A stretch of 47,899 nt of DNA from Methyloversatilis sp. GTDB lineage: Bacteria; Pseudomonadota; Gammaproteobacteria; Burkholderiales; Rhodocyclaceae. Shown piece after piece: positions 35,765-43,238 of this stretch. The notes under the pieces were generated by a model. The model was not told where the DNA came from, did no database searches, and was given only the letters and a program-made list of their open reading frames with translations. The translations under genes and the position numbers were made by a program. Where the stretch lies: NCBI RefSeq assembly GCF_030696805.1, contig NZ_JAUYRO010000068.1:1-47899 (forward strand), given 5' to 3'. Position 1 is the stretch's first letter; every line of letters starts with the position of its first letter.

Positions 35765-36328
35765 ATGCAAACGTCCGCCAGCAAGATCGCCATCGCCACC
35801 CTGACCCTCGCACTGCTCGCGGGGTGCTCGTCATCCGGTCCGGAGCAGCCCGCCGCCCCGACCGAAAGCAAGACGCCGGTTGCGCCCTCCGGCCCAAGCG
35901 GCACGCCGGTCGCCCCGCCCGCTGTCAGCGGCAAGACCATGACGCCGGAAGAGGCGCTGATGGCGTCGCTGAAGGATCCGAACAGCCCGCTGTCCAAGCG
36001 CATCATCTATTTCGACTACGACAGCTACGCGATCAAGGACAGCTACGCCAGCCTGATTTCGGCGCACGCCAAGGTGCTGGCCGCCAATCCGAAGCTGAAG
36101 ATGCTGATCCAGGGCAACACCGACGAACGCGGTTCGCGCGAATACAACCTGGCACTCGGCCAGAGACGTGCCGAAGCCGTCAAGCGCTCGCTGATGCTGC
36201 TGGGCGTGCAGGAAGCGCAGATCGAATCGGTCAGCCTGGGTGAAGAAAAGCCGCGCATGGAAGGCAGCGATGAAGCCGCCTATGCCGAGAACCGCCGCTC
36301 GGAAATGCTCTATTCGGGTGAGTTCTGA
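35765..36328 (+). CDS. pal: Peptidoglycan-associated lipoprotein Pal
   Basis: A 187-residue outer-membrane lipoprotein. The lipobox LLAGC places the lipidated cysteine at residue 21. A Pro/Ser-rich linker follows (residues about 22-60), then an OmpA-like domain (about 80-187) with NTDERGSREYNLALGQRRAEAV, the segment that binds diaminopimelate in peptidoglycan. The ATG at 35765 gives a normal signal peptide; longer frames do not. Its stop codon overlaps the cpoB start by one base. Confidence 0.96.
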   Translation: MQTSASKIAIATLTLALLAGCSSSGPEQPAAPTESKTPVAPSGPSGTPVAPPAVSGKTMTPEEALMASLKDPNSPLSKRIIYFDYDSYAIKDSYASLISAHAKVLAANPKLKMLIQGNTDERGSREYNLALGQRRAEAVKRSLMLLGVQEAQIESVSLGEEKPRMEGSDEAAYAENRRSEMLYSGEF

Positions 36329-37092
36329 TGCTGGCCCGTCGCGGCATCGCGACGGCGCTGGCCATGTTGTCCATCGGCAGCGCCCCGGCATGGGCGCTGT
36401 TCGATGACGACGTGGCGCGTCAGCGCATCGAAACGCTGAAGCTTGAATCCACCACACGGCTGGGCAAGCTTGATGCGCAGCTTGAACAGTCGCAACGCGT
36501 CCAGCTTGATCTGACCAACCAGATCGAGGCGCTGCGCAGCGAAATCGCCAAGCTGCGCGGCCAGAACGAGGTGCTGACCTACGAACTGGAAGCCGCCACC
36601 AAGCGGCAGAAGGATTTCTACCTCGATCTCGACAATCGCCTGCGCACGCTCGAAGCCGCACCGGCCGCCGCCGCCGCGGCGACACCTGCAGCCGATCCGG
36701 CAGCCGAGGCACGCGACTACGAAGCGGCGCTCAACCTGCTCAAGGGCGGCAAGTTTGCCGATGCGCAGAGCGCCTTCGAAGCCTTCATCATCGCCTGGCC
36801 GCAGAGCAGCTTCCAGCCTGCGGCGCACTACTGGGCCGCCAGCTCGGGCTTCCAGGCCAAGAATTACCTGCGAGCCGCCGAGCTTTACCAGACGGTGCAT
36901 GCGCAGTGGCCGTCCGACGTGCGCGCACCGGAGGCCCTGCTCGGGCTGGCCAACACGCAGCAGATTCAGGGCGACGCCAAGGGCGCGAAGAAGACGCTGG
37001 ACACCGTGGTGGCCGAATACGGCAGCACGCCGGCGGCCGATGTCGCACGTCAGCGCCTGAAGCAACTGGCTCCGCCGGCGAAGAAGAAGTAG
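36328..37092 (+). CDS. cpoB: Cell division coordinator CpoB (YbgF)
   Basis: A 254-residue periplasmic protein. Residues 1-23 form a signal peptide (ends PAWA). Residues about 30-100 are a coiled-coil trimerisation region, followed by an Ala-rich linker ([19 protein letters not shown]), and residues about 125-250 are TPR repeats ([47 protein letters not shown]). CpoB links Tol-Pal to peptidoglycan synthesis at the septum. It starts within the pal stop codon and is followed two bases later by queC. Confidence 0.95.
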   Translation: MLARRGIATALAMLSIGSAPAWALFDDDVARQRIETLKLESTTRLGKLDAQLEQSQRVQLDLTNQIEALRSEIAKLRGQNEVLTYELEAATKRQKDFYLDLDNRLRTLEAAPAAAAAATPAADPAAEARDYEAALNLLKGGKFADAQSAFEAFIIAWPQSSFQPAAHYWAASSGFQAKNYLRAAELYQTVHAQWPSDVRAPEALLGLANTQQIQGDAKGAKKTLDTVVAEYGSTPAADVARQRLKQLAPPAKKK

Positions 37093-37094
37093 CC

Positions 37095-37784
37095 ATGACG
37101 CGCGGCGCTTCTTCGCGGCCGGCCGTCGTGCTGCTGTCGGGCGGGCTCGACTCGGCCACCGTGCTGGCGATGGCGCGCGCGCAGGGACATGACTGCCACT
37201 GCCTGTCGGTCGATTACGGCCAGCGCCACCGCGCCGAACTGGTAGCCGCCGCGCGCGTGGCGAAGGCGCTGGGTGCTGCCAGCCACCGCACGCTGAGGCT
37301 CGACCTGAGAGCCTTCGGCGGCTCGGCGCTGACCGACAGCGCGATCGACGTGCCGGTCGACGGCGTGGCGCCCGGCATCCCGGTCACCTATGTGCCGGCA
37401 CGCAACACCATCATGCTGTCGCTGGCATTGGCCTGGGCCGAAGTGCTTGGCGCGCAGGACATTCACTGCGGCGTCAATGCGGTCGACTACTCCGGCTACC
37501 CCGACTGCCGGCCGGAATACATCAAGGCCTTCGAAGCGATGGCCAATCTCGCCACCAAGGCTGCGGTGGAGGGTGCAAAACTGACGGTGCACGCGCCGCT
37601 GATTGCATTGACCAAGGCGGGTATCATCCGCGCTGGCGCAGATCTGGGTGTCGATTACGGTCTGACCGTGTCGTGCTACCAGGCCGACAACAACGGCCGC
37701 GCCTGCGGCGTGTGCGATTCGTGTCGCCTGCGCAGTGAAGGCTTCGCTGCCGCGGGCATCGCGGACCCGACGCCGTACAGATAG
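37095..37784 (+). CDS. queC: 7-cyano-7-deazaguanine synthase QueC
   Basis: A 229-residue enzyme of queuosine synthesis that converts 7-carboxy-7-deazaguanine to preQ0 using ATP and ammonia. The PP-loop SGGLDS (Ser15-Ser20) is present, and four zinc ligands lie near the C-terminus: Cys194, Cys204, Cys207 and Cys210 (CGVCDSC). The ATG at 37095 follows cpoB after two bases, so the gene belongs to the tol-pal transcript, a linkage seen in many betaproteobacteria. A weak GCCCC/GGGGC hairpin follows the stop codon. Confidence 0.97.
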   Translation: MTRGASSRPAVVLLSGGLDSATVLAMARAQGHDCHCLSVDYGQRHRAELVAAARVAKALGAASHRTLRLDLRAFGGSALTDSAIDVPVDGVAPGIPVTYVPARNTIMLSLALAWAEVLGAQDIHCGVNAVDYSGYPDCRPEYIKAFEAMANLATKAAVEGAKLTVHAPLIALTKAGIIRAGADLGVDYGLTVSCYQADNNGRACGVCDSCRLRSEGFAAAGIADPTPYR

Positions 37785-37823
37785 AGCCCCCGTCCGAGGG
37801 GCCGACAACCGGACCCGAACACG

Positions 37824-38939
37824 ATGGACCTCAACATCCACACCGAAACACTGGCCGCCGTGCTCGGGCTGTCGATCGCGCTTGGCGCGCTGACCTCGCG
37901 CACCAATTTCTGCACCATGGGCGCGGTGTCCGACTGGATCAACATCGGCGACCTCGGCCGCATGCGCTCGTGGATGCTCGCCATCGCCACCGCGATGGCC
38001 GGCCTGGTCGGCATGGAGTCGGCCGGTGTCATCGACCTGAGCACCACCTATCCGCCCTACCGCAGCCCGCAACTCGCCTGGCTGCGTTATCTGACCGGCG
38101 GCCTGCTGTTCGGCGTCGGCATGACGCTGGCCAGCGGCTGCGGCAACAAGACGCTGGTGCGCATCGGCGGCGGCAATCTCAAGTCGGTATTCGTGCTGGC
38201 GGTCGGCGCATTGTTCGCCTACCTGATGATCTTCACCGAGTTCTACGCGCTGGCCTTCGGCTGGATGGGCAGCTTCACGCTGTCGCTCGACGCGCGCGGC
38301 ATCGACTCGCAGGCGCTCGGCTCGGTCGTCGCCGGCACGATCGGTGGCGACGCCGCCACGCTGAACCGTGCGCTGGCCTGGCTGATCGCCGCCGCGCTTG
38401 CCGTCTGGGCCTTCTCGAATGCCGAGTTCCGGCGCGACCCGGACAACATCGCCGGCGGCCTCGGCTTCGGGCTGGCCGTGCTGGCCGGCTGGTGGCTCAC
38501 CGCCGGCCCGCGCGCCGCGGAATGGAAGGAGTGGGCCGAATTCGCCGACGTGCTGCCCAGCCGCGTCGAAGCGCAGTCCTACACCTTCGTCGGCCCGATG
38601 GCCGACAGCGCGCGCTACCTGCTCGATCCGACCAATACCGCGCTGCTCAATTTCGGCATCATGGCGCTGGTCGGTGTCATCGTCGGCGCCTTCCTGTACG
38701 CCATCGTGGCCGGCAAGTTCCGCGTCGAGTGGTTCCGCAGCAGCGCCGACCTGGTGCGCCACGGCATCGGCGGCGCCCTGATGGCGATCGGCGGCGTGCT
38801 GGCGTCCGGCTGCAGCGTGGGCCAGGGCATCACCGGCGTATCGACGCTGGCGCTCGGCTCGGCGATCGCGCTGCTGGCCATCATCATCGGCTCGGCACTG
38901 ACCATGAAGGCGTCGATGTGGTGGCTGATGCGCGAGTAG
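37824..38939 (+). CDS. YeeE/YedE-family sulfur-compound transporter
   Basis: A 371-residue inner-membrane protein with about ten hydrophobic segments. The family cysteine motifs are visible: RTNFCTMGA near residue 30, GVGMTLASGCGNKTLVRIGGGN near 95 and GGVLASGCSVGQGITG near 330. In the studied member TsuA, cysteines of this kind pass thiosulfate across the membrane. The ATG at 37824 is 39 bases after queC. It may share the tol-pal-queC message or start separately. Thiosulfate or another sulfur anion is the likely substrate; no TusA-like partner is adjacent. Confidence 0.93.
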   Translation: MDLNIHTETLAAVLGLSIALGALTSRTNFCTMGAVSDWINIGDLGRMRSWMLAIATAMAGLVGMESAGVIDLSTTYPPYRSPQLAWLRYLTGGLLFGVGMTLASGCGNKTLVRIGGGNLKSVFVLAVGALFAYLMIFTEFYALAFGWMGSFTLSLDARGIDSQALGSVVAGTIGGDAATLNRALAWLIAAALAVWAFSNAEFRRDPDNIAGGLGFGLAVLAGWWLTAGPRAAEWKEWAEFADVLPSRVEAQSYTFVGPMADSARYLLDPTNTALLNFGIMALVGVIVGAFLYAIVAGKFRVEWFRSSADLVRHGIGGALMAIGGVLASGCSVGQGITGVSTLALGSAIALLAIIIGSALTMKASMWWLMRE

Positions 38940-38976
38940 CCGGAACGCGCCCGCACGCCGCCGATGCCGGAAAGCC

Positions 38977-39005
38977 TTGACGCATCAAAACCCGCTTCCT
39001 ATAAT
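38977..39005 (+). promoter_or_regulatory. Near-consensus sigma-70 promoter of the tRNA-Lys pair
   Basis: TTGACG (38977-38982) and TATAAT (39000-39005) are separated by 17 bases. The -10 is followed by a GC-rich discriminator (CCGCCC), as in stringently controlled stable-RNA promoters. The first tRNA begins 20 bases after the -10. Confidence 0.9.
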
Positions 39006-39025
39006 CCGCCCTCTTCGCAAGGCGA

Positions 39026-39101
39026 GGGTCGGTAGCTCAGTCGGTAGAGCAGCGGACTTTTAATCCGTTGGTCGCGAGTTCGAGTCTCGCCCGACCCACC
39101 A
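39026..39101 (+). tRNA. tRNA-Lys (anticodon UUU)
   Basis: A 76-base cloverleaf. The acceptor arms GGGTCGG and CCGACCC pair fully and the CCA end is encoded. The anticodon loop reads CTTTTAA with TTT at 39059-39061, for lysine codons AAA and AAG. The T arm holds GTTCGAG. It is the first of two lysine tRNAs in the transcript. Confidence 0.97.
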
Positions 39102-39140
39102 TCCGGTGGGCCGAAAGGTCAGTTATTGCGATCCAGTTTC

Positions 39141-39216
39141 GGGTTGTTAGCTCAGTTGGTAGAGCAGCGGACTCTTAATCCGTAGGTCGAGTGTTCGAGC
39201 CACTCACAACCCACCA
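39141..39216 (+). tRNA. tRNA-Lys (anticodon CUU)
   Basis: A 76-base cloverleaf. Acceptor arms GGGTTGT and ACAACCC pair fully and CCA is encoded. The anticodon loop reads CTCTTAA, giving anticodon CTT for lysine codon AAG, useful in this GC-rich genome. T-arm stems GAGTG and CACTC pair. The sequence up to and through the anticodon stem is almost identical to the first tRNA, suggesting duplication and divergence of the anticodon. Confidence 0.96.
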
Positions 39217-39231
39217 GTAAAACAAGTACTT

Positions 39232-39263
39232 AGGCCAGCCTCTCGGGGCTGGCCTTTTGTTTT
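39232..39263 (+). terminator. Rho-independent terminator of the tRNA-Lys operon
   Basis: A 9-bp stem, AGGCCAGCC with GGCTGGCCT, around a six-base loop is followed by TTTGTTTTT. It ends the tRNA transcript 16 bases after the second tRNA. Confidence 0.93.
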
Positions 39264-39459
39264 TCCGGCGCAAGGTAACAATTTGTTGCCTAAACGAAAG
39301 CGTTGTTCGCCCTCGGTCAGCAGGCGGGGAACTAATCCCCTACACGCGCAGAAACTGGCGTCGGTTCGCTGGTACGCGAGCCGCTCGTCTACAACGCCGA
39401 AGTTGAGGGCAAACGGGGGCGCTAATAACTCAGGCATTGCTCGCGCGACATTTTTCAGT
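39264..39459. other. AT-richer gap with nested imperfect inverted repeats
   Basis: No gene is supported here, though frames on both strands stay open. Inverted repeats are nested: GTTCGCCCTC at 39305-39314 pairs with GAGGGCAAAC at 39405-39414 with one mismatch. Inside lie GGGGA/TCCCC (39327-39341) and CGGTTCGC/GCGAGCCG (39362-39383, one G-T pair). Outside, GCCTAAA near 39288 faces CAGGC near 39431. The whole can be drawn as one imperfect hairpin of about 150 bases. It sits exactly between the tRNA terminator and the foreign-looking gene. Confidence 0.45.
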
Positions 39460-39488
39460 TTGACGAATGCATGTTCTTTGCTGAAAAT
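39460..39488 (+). promoter_or_regulatory. Possible promoter giving a leaderless transcript
   Basis: TTGACG (39460-39465) is followed after 17 bases by GAAAAT (39483-39488), four of six matches to the -10 consensus. The expected start point falls at about 39495, at the ATG at 39496, and no ribosome site precedes that ATG. Confidence 0.4.
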
Positions 39489-39495
39489 GCGCGCC

Positions 39496-40593
39496 ATGGC
39501 AAAGAACAATAGACCTCGCCGAGGTGGAACAAGTGGACCTGCGCGCCGTCGGATGTCGGGCAGAACTGGTTTTTTTCGGAGTACTCGGCAACAGATGGCG
39601 GGATGGAACGAGCGCGTTGGGAGAGGAATTAACCATGTACTCGTTCTCGCACAGGATTTTTTTTGGAATCACAGAATAATATTCCGCATGATCTGGAGCG
39701 GAATAACTTTAGCCCCATCCTTTTTGGTCATCAACGTTTACACCAACGAACCGTTCTCTAAGGATTTTGCGGCCAACTGGCCTGTGCTTAGCAATTGGCT
39801 CGAGAATGAGCCACTTGTAATGACATTAATTGCCACCGCATGGATTCCTATCCTTGAAACGCTACGCAATGTAGTTACGGAAAGAATTCGGCGCGAGCCT
39901 ACAGGGTGGAAGGATGCATCAAATATTATGCACGCTGCACTGAATACCGTAGTCTCGGCGAAACTACGGAGATTCAGAGACGCCTATAGTGGCTTTTACC
40001 TCAAGCAGAGGGGCACCTCACTAGCGACCGCCCAAGCAGCACCAGCAATTTGTTGCAAAGAAGTTTTCAAAAAGATCACGGAGCCTTTAAAGCAAACAGA
40101 GAGTTTGGTTTCGGCTATTTATTCTTTTTTTGATCATGCCGCCCGAGGAGACAAAGACCAACCAATGCAGGCGCTCGTGAGCTTGGTTCGCGTTGAAGAT
40201 GGCAAAGCAGTCGAACTCGTTCAACATCTTCCAGAGACGGCCGTCTTTACACATGATGTAATCGAGAAACTGAACACTCCGCACTCTGCATTAATGCATT
40301 GCATCAAGACAAAGAAAATATTTGTAGTACCTAGTGTTTTGAACGAAGCCGCCGGCCACAATCCGAGATATATTCTTTTAGGCGACGACTCTGATTCAGT
40401 AGACGGTTCATTGATCTGCTACCCGGTTCCTACCATCAGAAAAAATGTTGTACTTGTTGTGTCCGTGTTCTATCCTAGAAAGAAAGCATTCATAGAGCGT
40501 CATAAGCGCGAGTACGAAAGTATTCTTAAAATGTTTGCACTTCGTCTTGAACTCGAGTTCACACTTGAGAACCTGAAGGGATTATGTCAATGA
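39496..40593 (+). CDS. Unknown two-helix membrane protein with GAF-like C-terminal domain
   Basis: A 365-residue protein I cannot assign to a named family. Residues 1-45 are basic (RRGG, RRRMSGR). Two hydrophobic segments at about 60-82 and 106-122 should cross the inner membrane, with a short loop between (NEPFSKDFAANWPVLSNW). Residues about 125-205 are helical and amphipathic. Residues about 205-355 have the alternation of a GAF or similar small-molecule sensor fold (MQALVSLVRVEDGKAVEL, KIFVVPSVLNE, DGSLICYPVPTIRKNVVLVVSVFYP, then a closing helix YESILKMFALRLELEFTLE). No catalytic motif is visible. Codons are much richer in A and T than those of neighbours, which points to transfer. The ATG at 39496 is preferred over 39487, because the latter lies inside a possible -10 box. 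The next gene overlaps its stop codon. Confidence 0.8.
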   Translation: MAKNNRPRRGGTSGPARRRMSGRTGFFRSTRQQMAGWNERVGRGINHVLVLAQDFFWNHRIIFRMIWSGITLAPSFLVINVYTNEPFSKDFAANWPVLSNWLENEPLVMTLIATAWIPILETLRNVVTERIRREPTGWKDASNIMHAALNTVVSAKLRRFRDAYSGFYLKQRGTSLATAQAAPAICCKEVFKKITEPLKQTESLVSAIYSFFDHAARGDKDQPMQALVSLVRVEDGKAVELVQHLPETAVFTHDVIEKLNTPHSALMHCIKTKKIFVVPSVLNEAAGHNPRYILLGDDSDSVDGSLICYPVPTIRKNVVLVVSVFYPRKKAFIERHKREYESILKMFALRLELEFTLENLKGLCQ

Positions 40594-40760
40594 GAGAAAA
40601 ATCTCAAGCTAGTCAACTTCGCCCACCCGTTCCATTAAAGAGCGGAACACCGAAAGATTCCAAAAACACAGATCTTCTTTCAACCCTGAAAGAAGTTTCC
40701 CGAAGCGCGCAGCAAATCAGTCAAACATTTTCTACGCTAAAAAAGGGAATACAGGACTAA
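40590..40760 (+). CDS. Small 56-residue protein overlapping the GAF-like gene
   Basis: The ATG at 40590 overlaps the stop codon of the preceding gene as ATGA, the usual form of translational coupling, and the frame closes at TAA 40758-40760. The product is 56 residues, polar and basic, with no membrane helix or signal. The first half is Pro/Ser/Lys-rich; the second half (LLSTLKEVSRSAQQISQTFSTLKKGIQ) is one amphipathic helix. The AT-rich composition matches its partner. No homologue is recognised. The coupling makes it a likely partner or inhibitor of the membrane protein. Confidence 0.65.
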   Translation: MREKSQASQLRPPVPLKSGTPKDSKNTDLLSTLKEVSRSAQQISQTFSTLKKGIQD

Positions 40761-40899
40761 ACGCCTGAAAACCAAGTTCATATCCTGATTAGCGCGACTT
40801 AGCCGCACGCGATTCAACCCATTTTATGCGCGTGCATCCGGGGGGCTGACTCGTCCCGCGTTTAGCTACTATGTAGCTTACAATCAAGGCAAGCCGAAA
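40761..40899. other. Intergenic region at the right edge of the AT-richer patch
   Basis: Together with the following remnant this fills the 242 bases between the small gene and the antiporter gene. No terminator is clear. A GCGC-flanked stretch near 40791-40845 could fold weakly. Composition returns to GC-rich after about 40920. Confidence 0.4.
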
Positions 40900-40977
40900 A
40901 TGTGTCTGGGAGAGAAGCAGTCGGTTCATCGCTTCACTGAAGAATTCACCGTCGCGGCGGTCGAGCAAGCGCGCTGA
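40900..40977 (+). pseudogene. Possible remnant of an IS3-type transposase OrfA N-terminus
   Basis: A 25-codon frame from ATG 40900 to TGA 40975-40977 reads KQSVHRFTEEFTVAAVEQAR at its end. The RFTEEF..AAVEQ pattern resembles the first helix of IS3-family OrfA proteins (RYTEEFK.EAV). Nothing else of an element, such as terminal repeats or OrfB, is visible. The match is short and could be chance. Confidence 0.25.
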
Positions 40978-41002
40978 ACCCGTGCCGCCAGCAGGCCGGC
41001 GC

Positions 41003-42745
41003 TCAGTGCTCCCCCGCCTGGGGCACCTTCAATCCCACCGCGACGACGTTGCCGGCGGCGTCCATGCGGCGCACGGTGAGCTGGATGGCGCCGACGCTGA
41101 CGCGGTCGCCGACGACGGCGCCACGGCCGAGGCGGAACAGCATCAGCGTCTTCAGGTCGAGTTCGGCATCGCTGGCCGACAGTTCGAAGCCGTAGTTCAG
41201 TGCGAGGTCGCCGGCGCGACAGCTGGGGTCGACGACGAATTCGCCGAAGAAACCCGCGTGCGCACTCAGGCCGCCGGACACGGCGCCGAAGGCGCGGGCG
41301 ATCGGTTCGGCGAGCGCTTCCGGCGCGGCGAACCACACCGCGTCGCCTTCGGCCAGCCGGGACGCGGGCTGCAGGCGTACCAGACGCTGCGCGCGCGTGA
41401 CGGCGACGCAGCGCACTTCGCCGGGTTCGCCGAAGTCGGCCGCGATGTCGTCCGGGTGGCGCCCTTCGGCGGCCGAGCCGGCGCCGACGAGATATTCGAG
41501 CAACTCCAGCGCGGCGTCGCCGCCGACCCACACTTCGCGCCGGTCCACCGGCTCGTCGCGCGGCGGCACCTCGACGCCTAACACGCGCGCGGCCACCGGC
41601 ACGGTGGCGCCCTGCACCAGCAGCGACAGCAGCACGACGGCGAAGGCGACGTCGAACAGCAGCAGCGAATCAGGCACGCCCATCATGACCGGCACGATGG
41701 CGAGCACGATGGGCACCGCGCCGCGCAGGCCGACCCACGAAATGTAGGCCACTTCGCGCGGCTGGTAGCGGAAGGGCAGCAGGCCGGTGGCGACGGCGAA
41801 CGGGCGCGCAACCAGGATCAGGAACACCGCCATGGCCAGCGCTTCCCACGCGTGGTCGAGCAGGTGCGATGGCGTGACCAGCAGGCCGAGCACGACGAAC
41901 ATGCCGGCCTGCGCGAGCCAGGCCAGGCCGTCCATCACGCGCAGCACGTGTTCGGTCGCGTGGCTGCGCCGGTTGCCCACGATGAGCCCCGCTATATATA
42001 TGGCGAGAAAACCGCTGCCGTTGATCAGGTTGGTGGCGGCGAAGATCAGCAGACCACCGGACAGGATGAGCAAGGCATACAGGCCTTCGGCCAGTTTGAG
42101 CCGGCGCAGCAGGCGCGCCAGCACCCAGCCGCCGGCGAGGCCGGCCAGCGCACCCAACCCCATCTGGCTGACCAGCATCAGCGCGAAGCGCAGCGGGCTC
42201 GACTGTTCCGGGTGCAGCAGCATTTCGACCAGCATGGTCACCATCAGGATGGCCATGGGGTCATTGGCGCCGGATTCGATCTCCAGCGTCGCCTTCACGC
42301 GCTGGTTCAGGCGCACCCCGCTGTTGCGCAGCAACGCGAACACCGCTGCGGCGTCGGTCGAGCCGACGATGGCGGCCAGCAGCATGCCGAGCCGCCAATC
42401 CACATCGAGCAGCCAGGTGGCGAACAGGCCGAGCGGCACAGCGGTGGCGACCACTCCCCAACTGGCCAGAACGGCCGCCGGGCGCAGCGCCACGCGGAAG
42501 GTTTCGGTACGGGTGCGCAGGCCGCCATCGAGCAGGATGACGGCGAGCGCCAACTGACCGACCAGCGTGGCGGCAGTGAAATCGCTGAACATGATGCCGC
42601 CGGGCCCGTCTTCGCCGGCCAGCATGCCGACCACGAGAAACAGCAGCAGCAGCGGCAGCCCGAGCCGGGTGGACACGGTGCTGCCAAGCACGCTTACGAA
42701 CAGCAGCAGGCCGGCCAGCAGAAGATATCCGTTGATTGCGACCAT
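41003..42745 (-). CDS. K+/H+ antiporter, CvrA/NhaP2 type
   Basis: A 580-residue inner-membrane antiporter. Residues about 1-395 hold 12-13 membrane segments of the CPA1-like sodium/proton exchanger fold, with GSTDAAAVFALLR, the ESGANDPMAILM segment and SWVGLRGAVPIVLAI. Residues about 400-480 form a TrkA-C domain, and about 490-575 a CorC/HlyC-like transporter-associated domain. This three-part order is that of CvrA/NhaP2, which exchanges cytoplasmic K+ for protons and helps tolerate osmotic downshift. The ATG at 42745 gives a standard first helix. It is divergent from the DUF4212 gene. Confidence 0.94.
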   Translation of the reverse strand: MVAINGYLLLAGLLLFVSVLGSTVSTRLGLPLLLLFLVVGMLAGEDGPGGIMFSDFTAATLVGQLALAVILLDGGLRTRTETFRVALRPAAVLASWGVVATAVPLGLFATWLLDVDWRLGMLLAAIVGSTDAAAVFALLRNSGVRLNQRVKATLEIESGANDPMAILMVTMLVEMLLHPEQSSPLRFALMLVSQMGLGALAGLAGGWVLARLLRRLKLAEGLYALLILSGGLLIFAATNLINGSGFLAIYIAGLIVGNRRSHATEHVLRVMDGLAWLAQAGMFVVLGLLVTPSHLLDHAWEALAMAVFLILVARPFAVATGLLPFRYQPREVAYISWVGLRGAVPIVLAIVPVMMGVPDSLLLFDVAFAVVLLSLLVQGATVPVAARVLGVEVPPRDEPVDRREVWVGGDAALELLEYLVGAGSAAEGRHPDDIAADFGEPGEVRCVAVTRAQRLVRLQPASRLAEGDAVWFAAPEALAEPIARAFGAVSGGLSAHAGFFGEFVVDPSCRAGDLALNYGFELSASDAELDLKTLMLFRLGRGAVVGDRVSVGAIQLTVRRMDAAGNVVAVGLKVPQAGEH

Positions 42746-42979
42746 GCACCGAAACTACCACGGGATGACGGTTTTGCCGCGCCGGACGGTCGTCCGGGGT
42801 GCGCGGGTGCCATCGCGCGCTGGTCGCGCTGCGACCGGCGCCGCATAAGCTTGCCGTAAGGTAAGCACCCTAGTATCCGGCACGCAGCAGTAAAGGGCGC
42901 CCGGAACTACGGTCAGAAAAGCCCCCGGCACAACAGCCGCGGAACCGGGTAGTTCAAAAACATCGGAGGAGAAACACCC
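42746..42979. promoter_or_regulatory. Divergent intergenic region before the symporter module
   Basis: These 234 bases must hold the promoters of the antiporter gene and the symporter module. TTGCCG at 42851-42856 and TAGTAT at 42871-42876 are only 14 bases apart, so they do not form a normal promoter. CTTGCC-GTAA-GGTAAG at 42850-42865 is a short imperfect hairpin or operator. No gene is supported. Confidence 0.35.
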
Positions 42980-43234
42980 ATGGAAAAAGGTAACAGTGGC
43001 TACTGGCAAGCCACACTGGGCCTGCTCACCAAGATCCTGATTGTCTGGTTCGTGGTGTCGTTCGGCGCCGGCATCCTGTTTGCGGATGCCCTCAACAGCA
43101 TCAAGCTGGGCGGCTACCCGCTCGGATTCTGGTTCGCACAGCAGGGCTCGATCTACGTCTTCATCGTGCTGATCTTCTATTACGCCAAGAAGATGGGCGA
43201 CATTGACCGTCAGTTCGACGTACACGAGGATTGA
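42980..43234 (+). CDS. DUF4212 small subunit of an acetate-type symporter
   Basis: An 84-residue membrane protein with two helices (about residues 15-37 and 52-69), separated by the LGGYPLGFWFAQQGSIYVF segment that typifies DUF4212. The C-terminus is basic then acidic (KKMGDIDRQFDVHED). A strong GGAGGA ribosome site precedes the ATG. DUF4212 proteins are encoded directly before SSS-family symporters and are thought to be a small partner subunit; that pairing is exactly what is seen here, with four bases between the genes. Confidence 0.94.
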   Translation: MEKGNSGYWQATLGLLTKILIVWFVVSFGAGILFADALNSIKLGGYPLGFWFAQQGSIYVFIVLIFYYAKKMGDIDRQFDVHED

Positions 43235-43238
43235 TGCC

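Noticed and set aside
39204-39509. 101-codon minus-strand frame over the tRNA end and terminator
   Set aside because: It overlaps the second tRNA, the terminator and the hairpin region, and has no start-site support or recognisable domain.
39217-40999. Direct repeat of the tRNA-Lys 3' end marking an integrated element
   Set aside because: No second copy of the T-arm/acceptor sequence was found to the right and no integrase gene is present, so att sites cannot be claimed.
42851-42876. TTGCCG and TAGTAT as a promoter of the symporter module
   Set aside because: The 14-base spacing is too short for sigma-70 and the -35 is weak.
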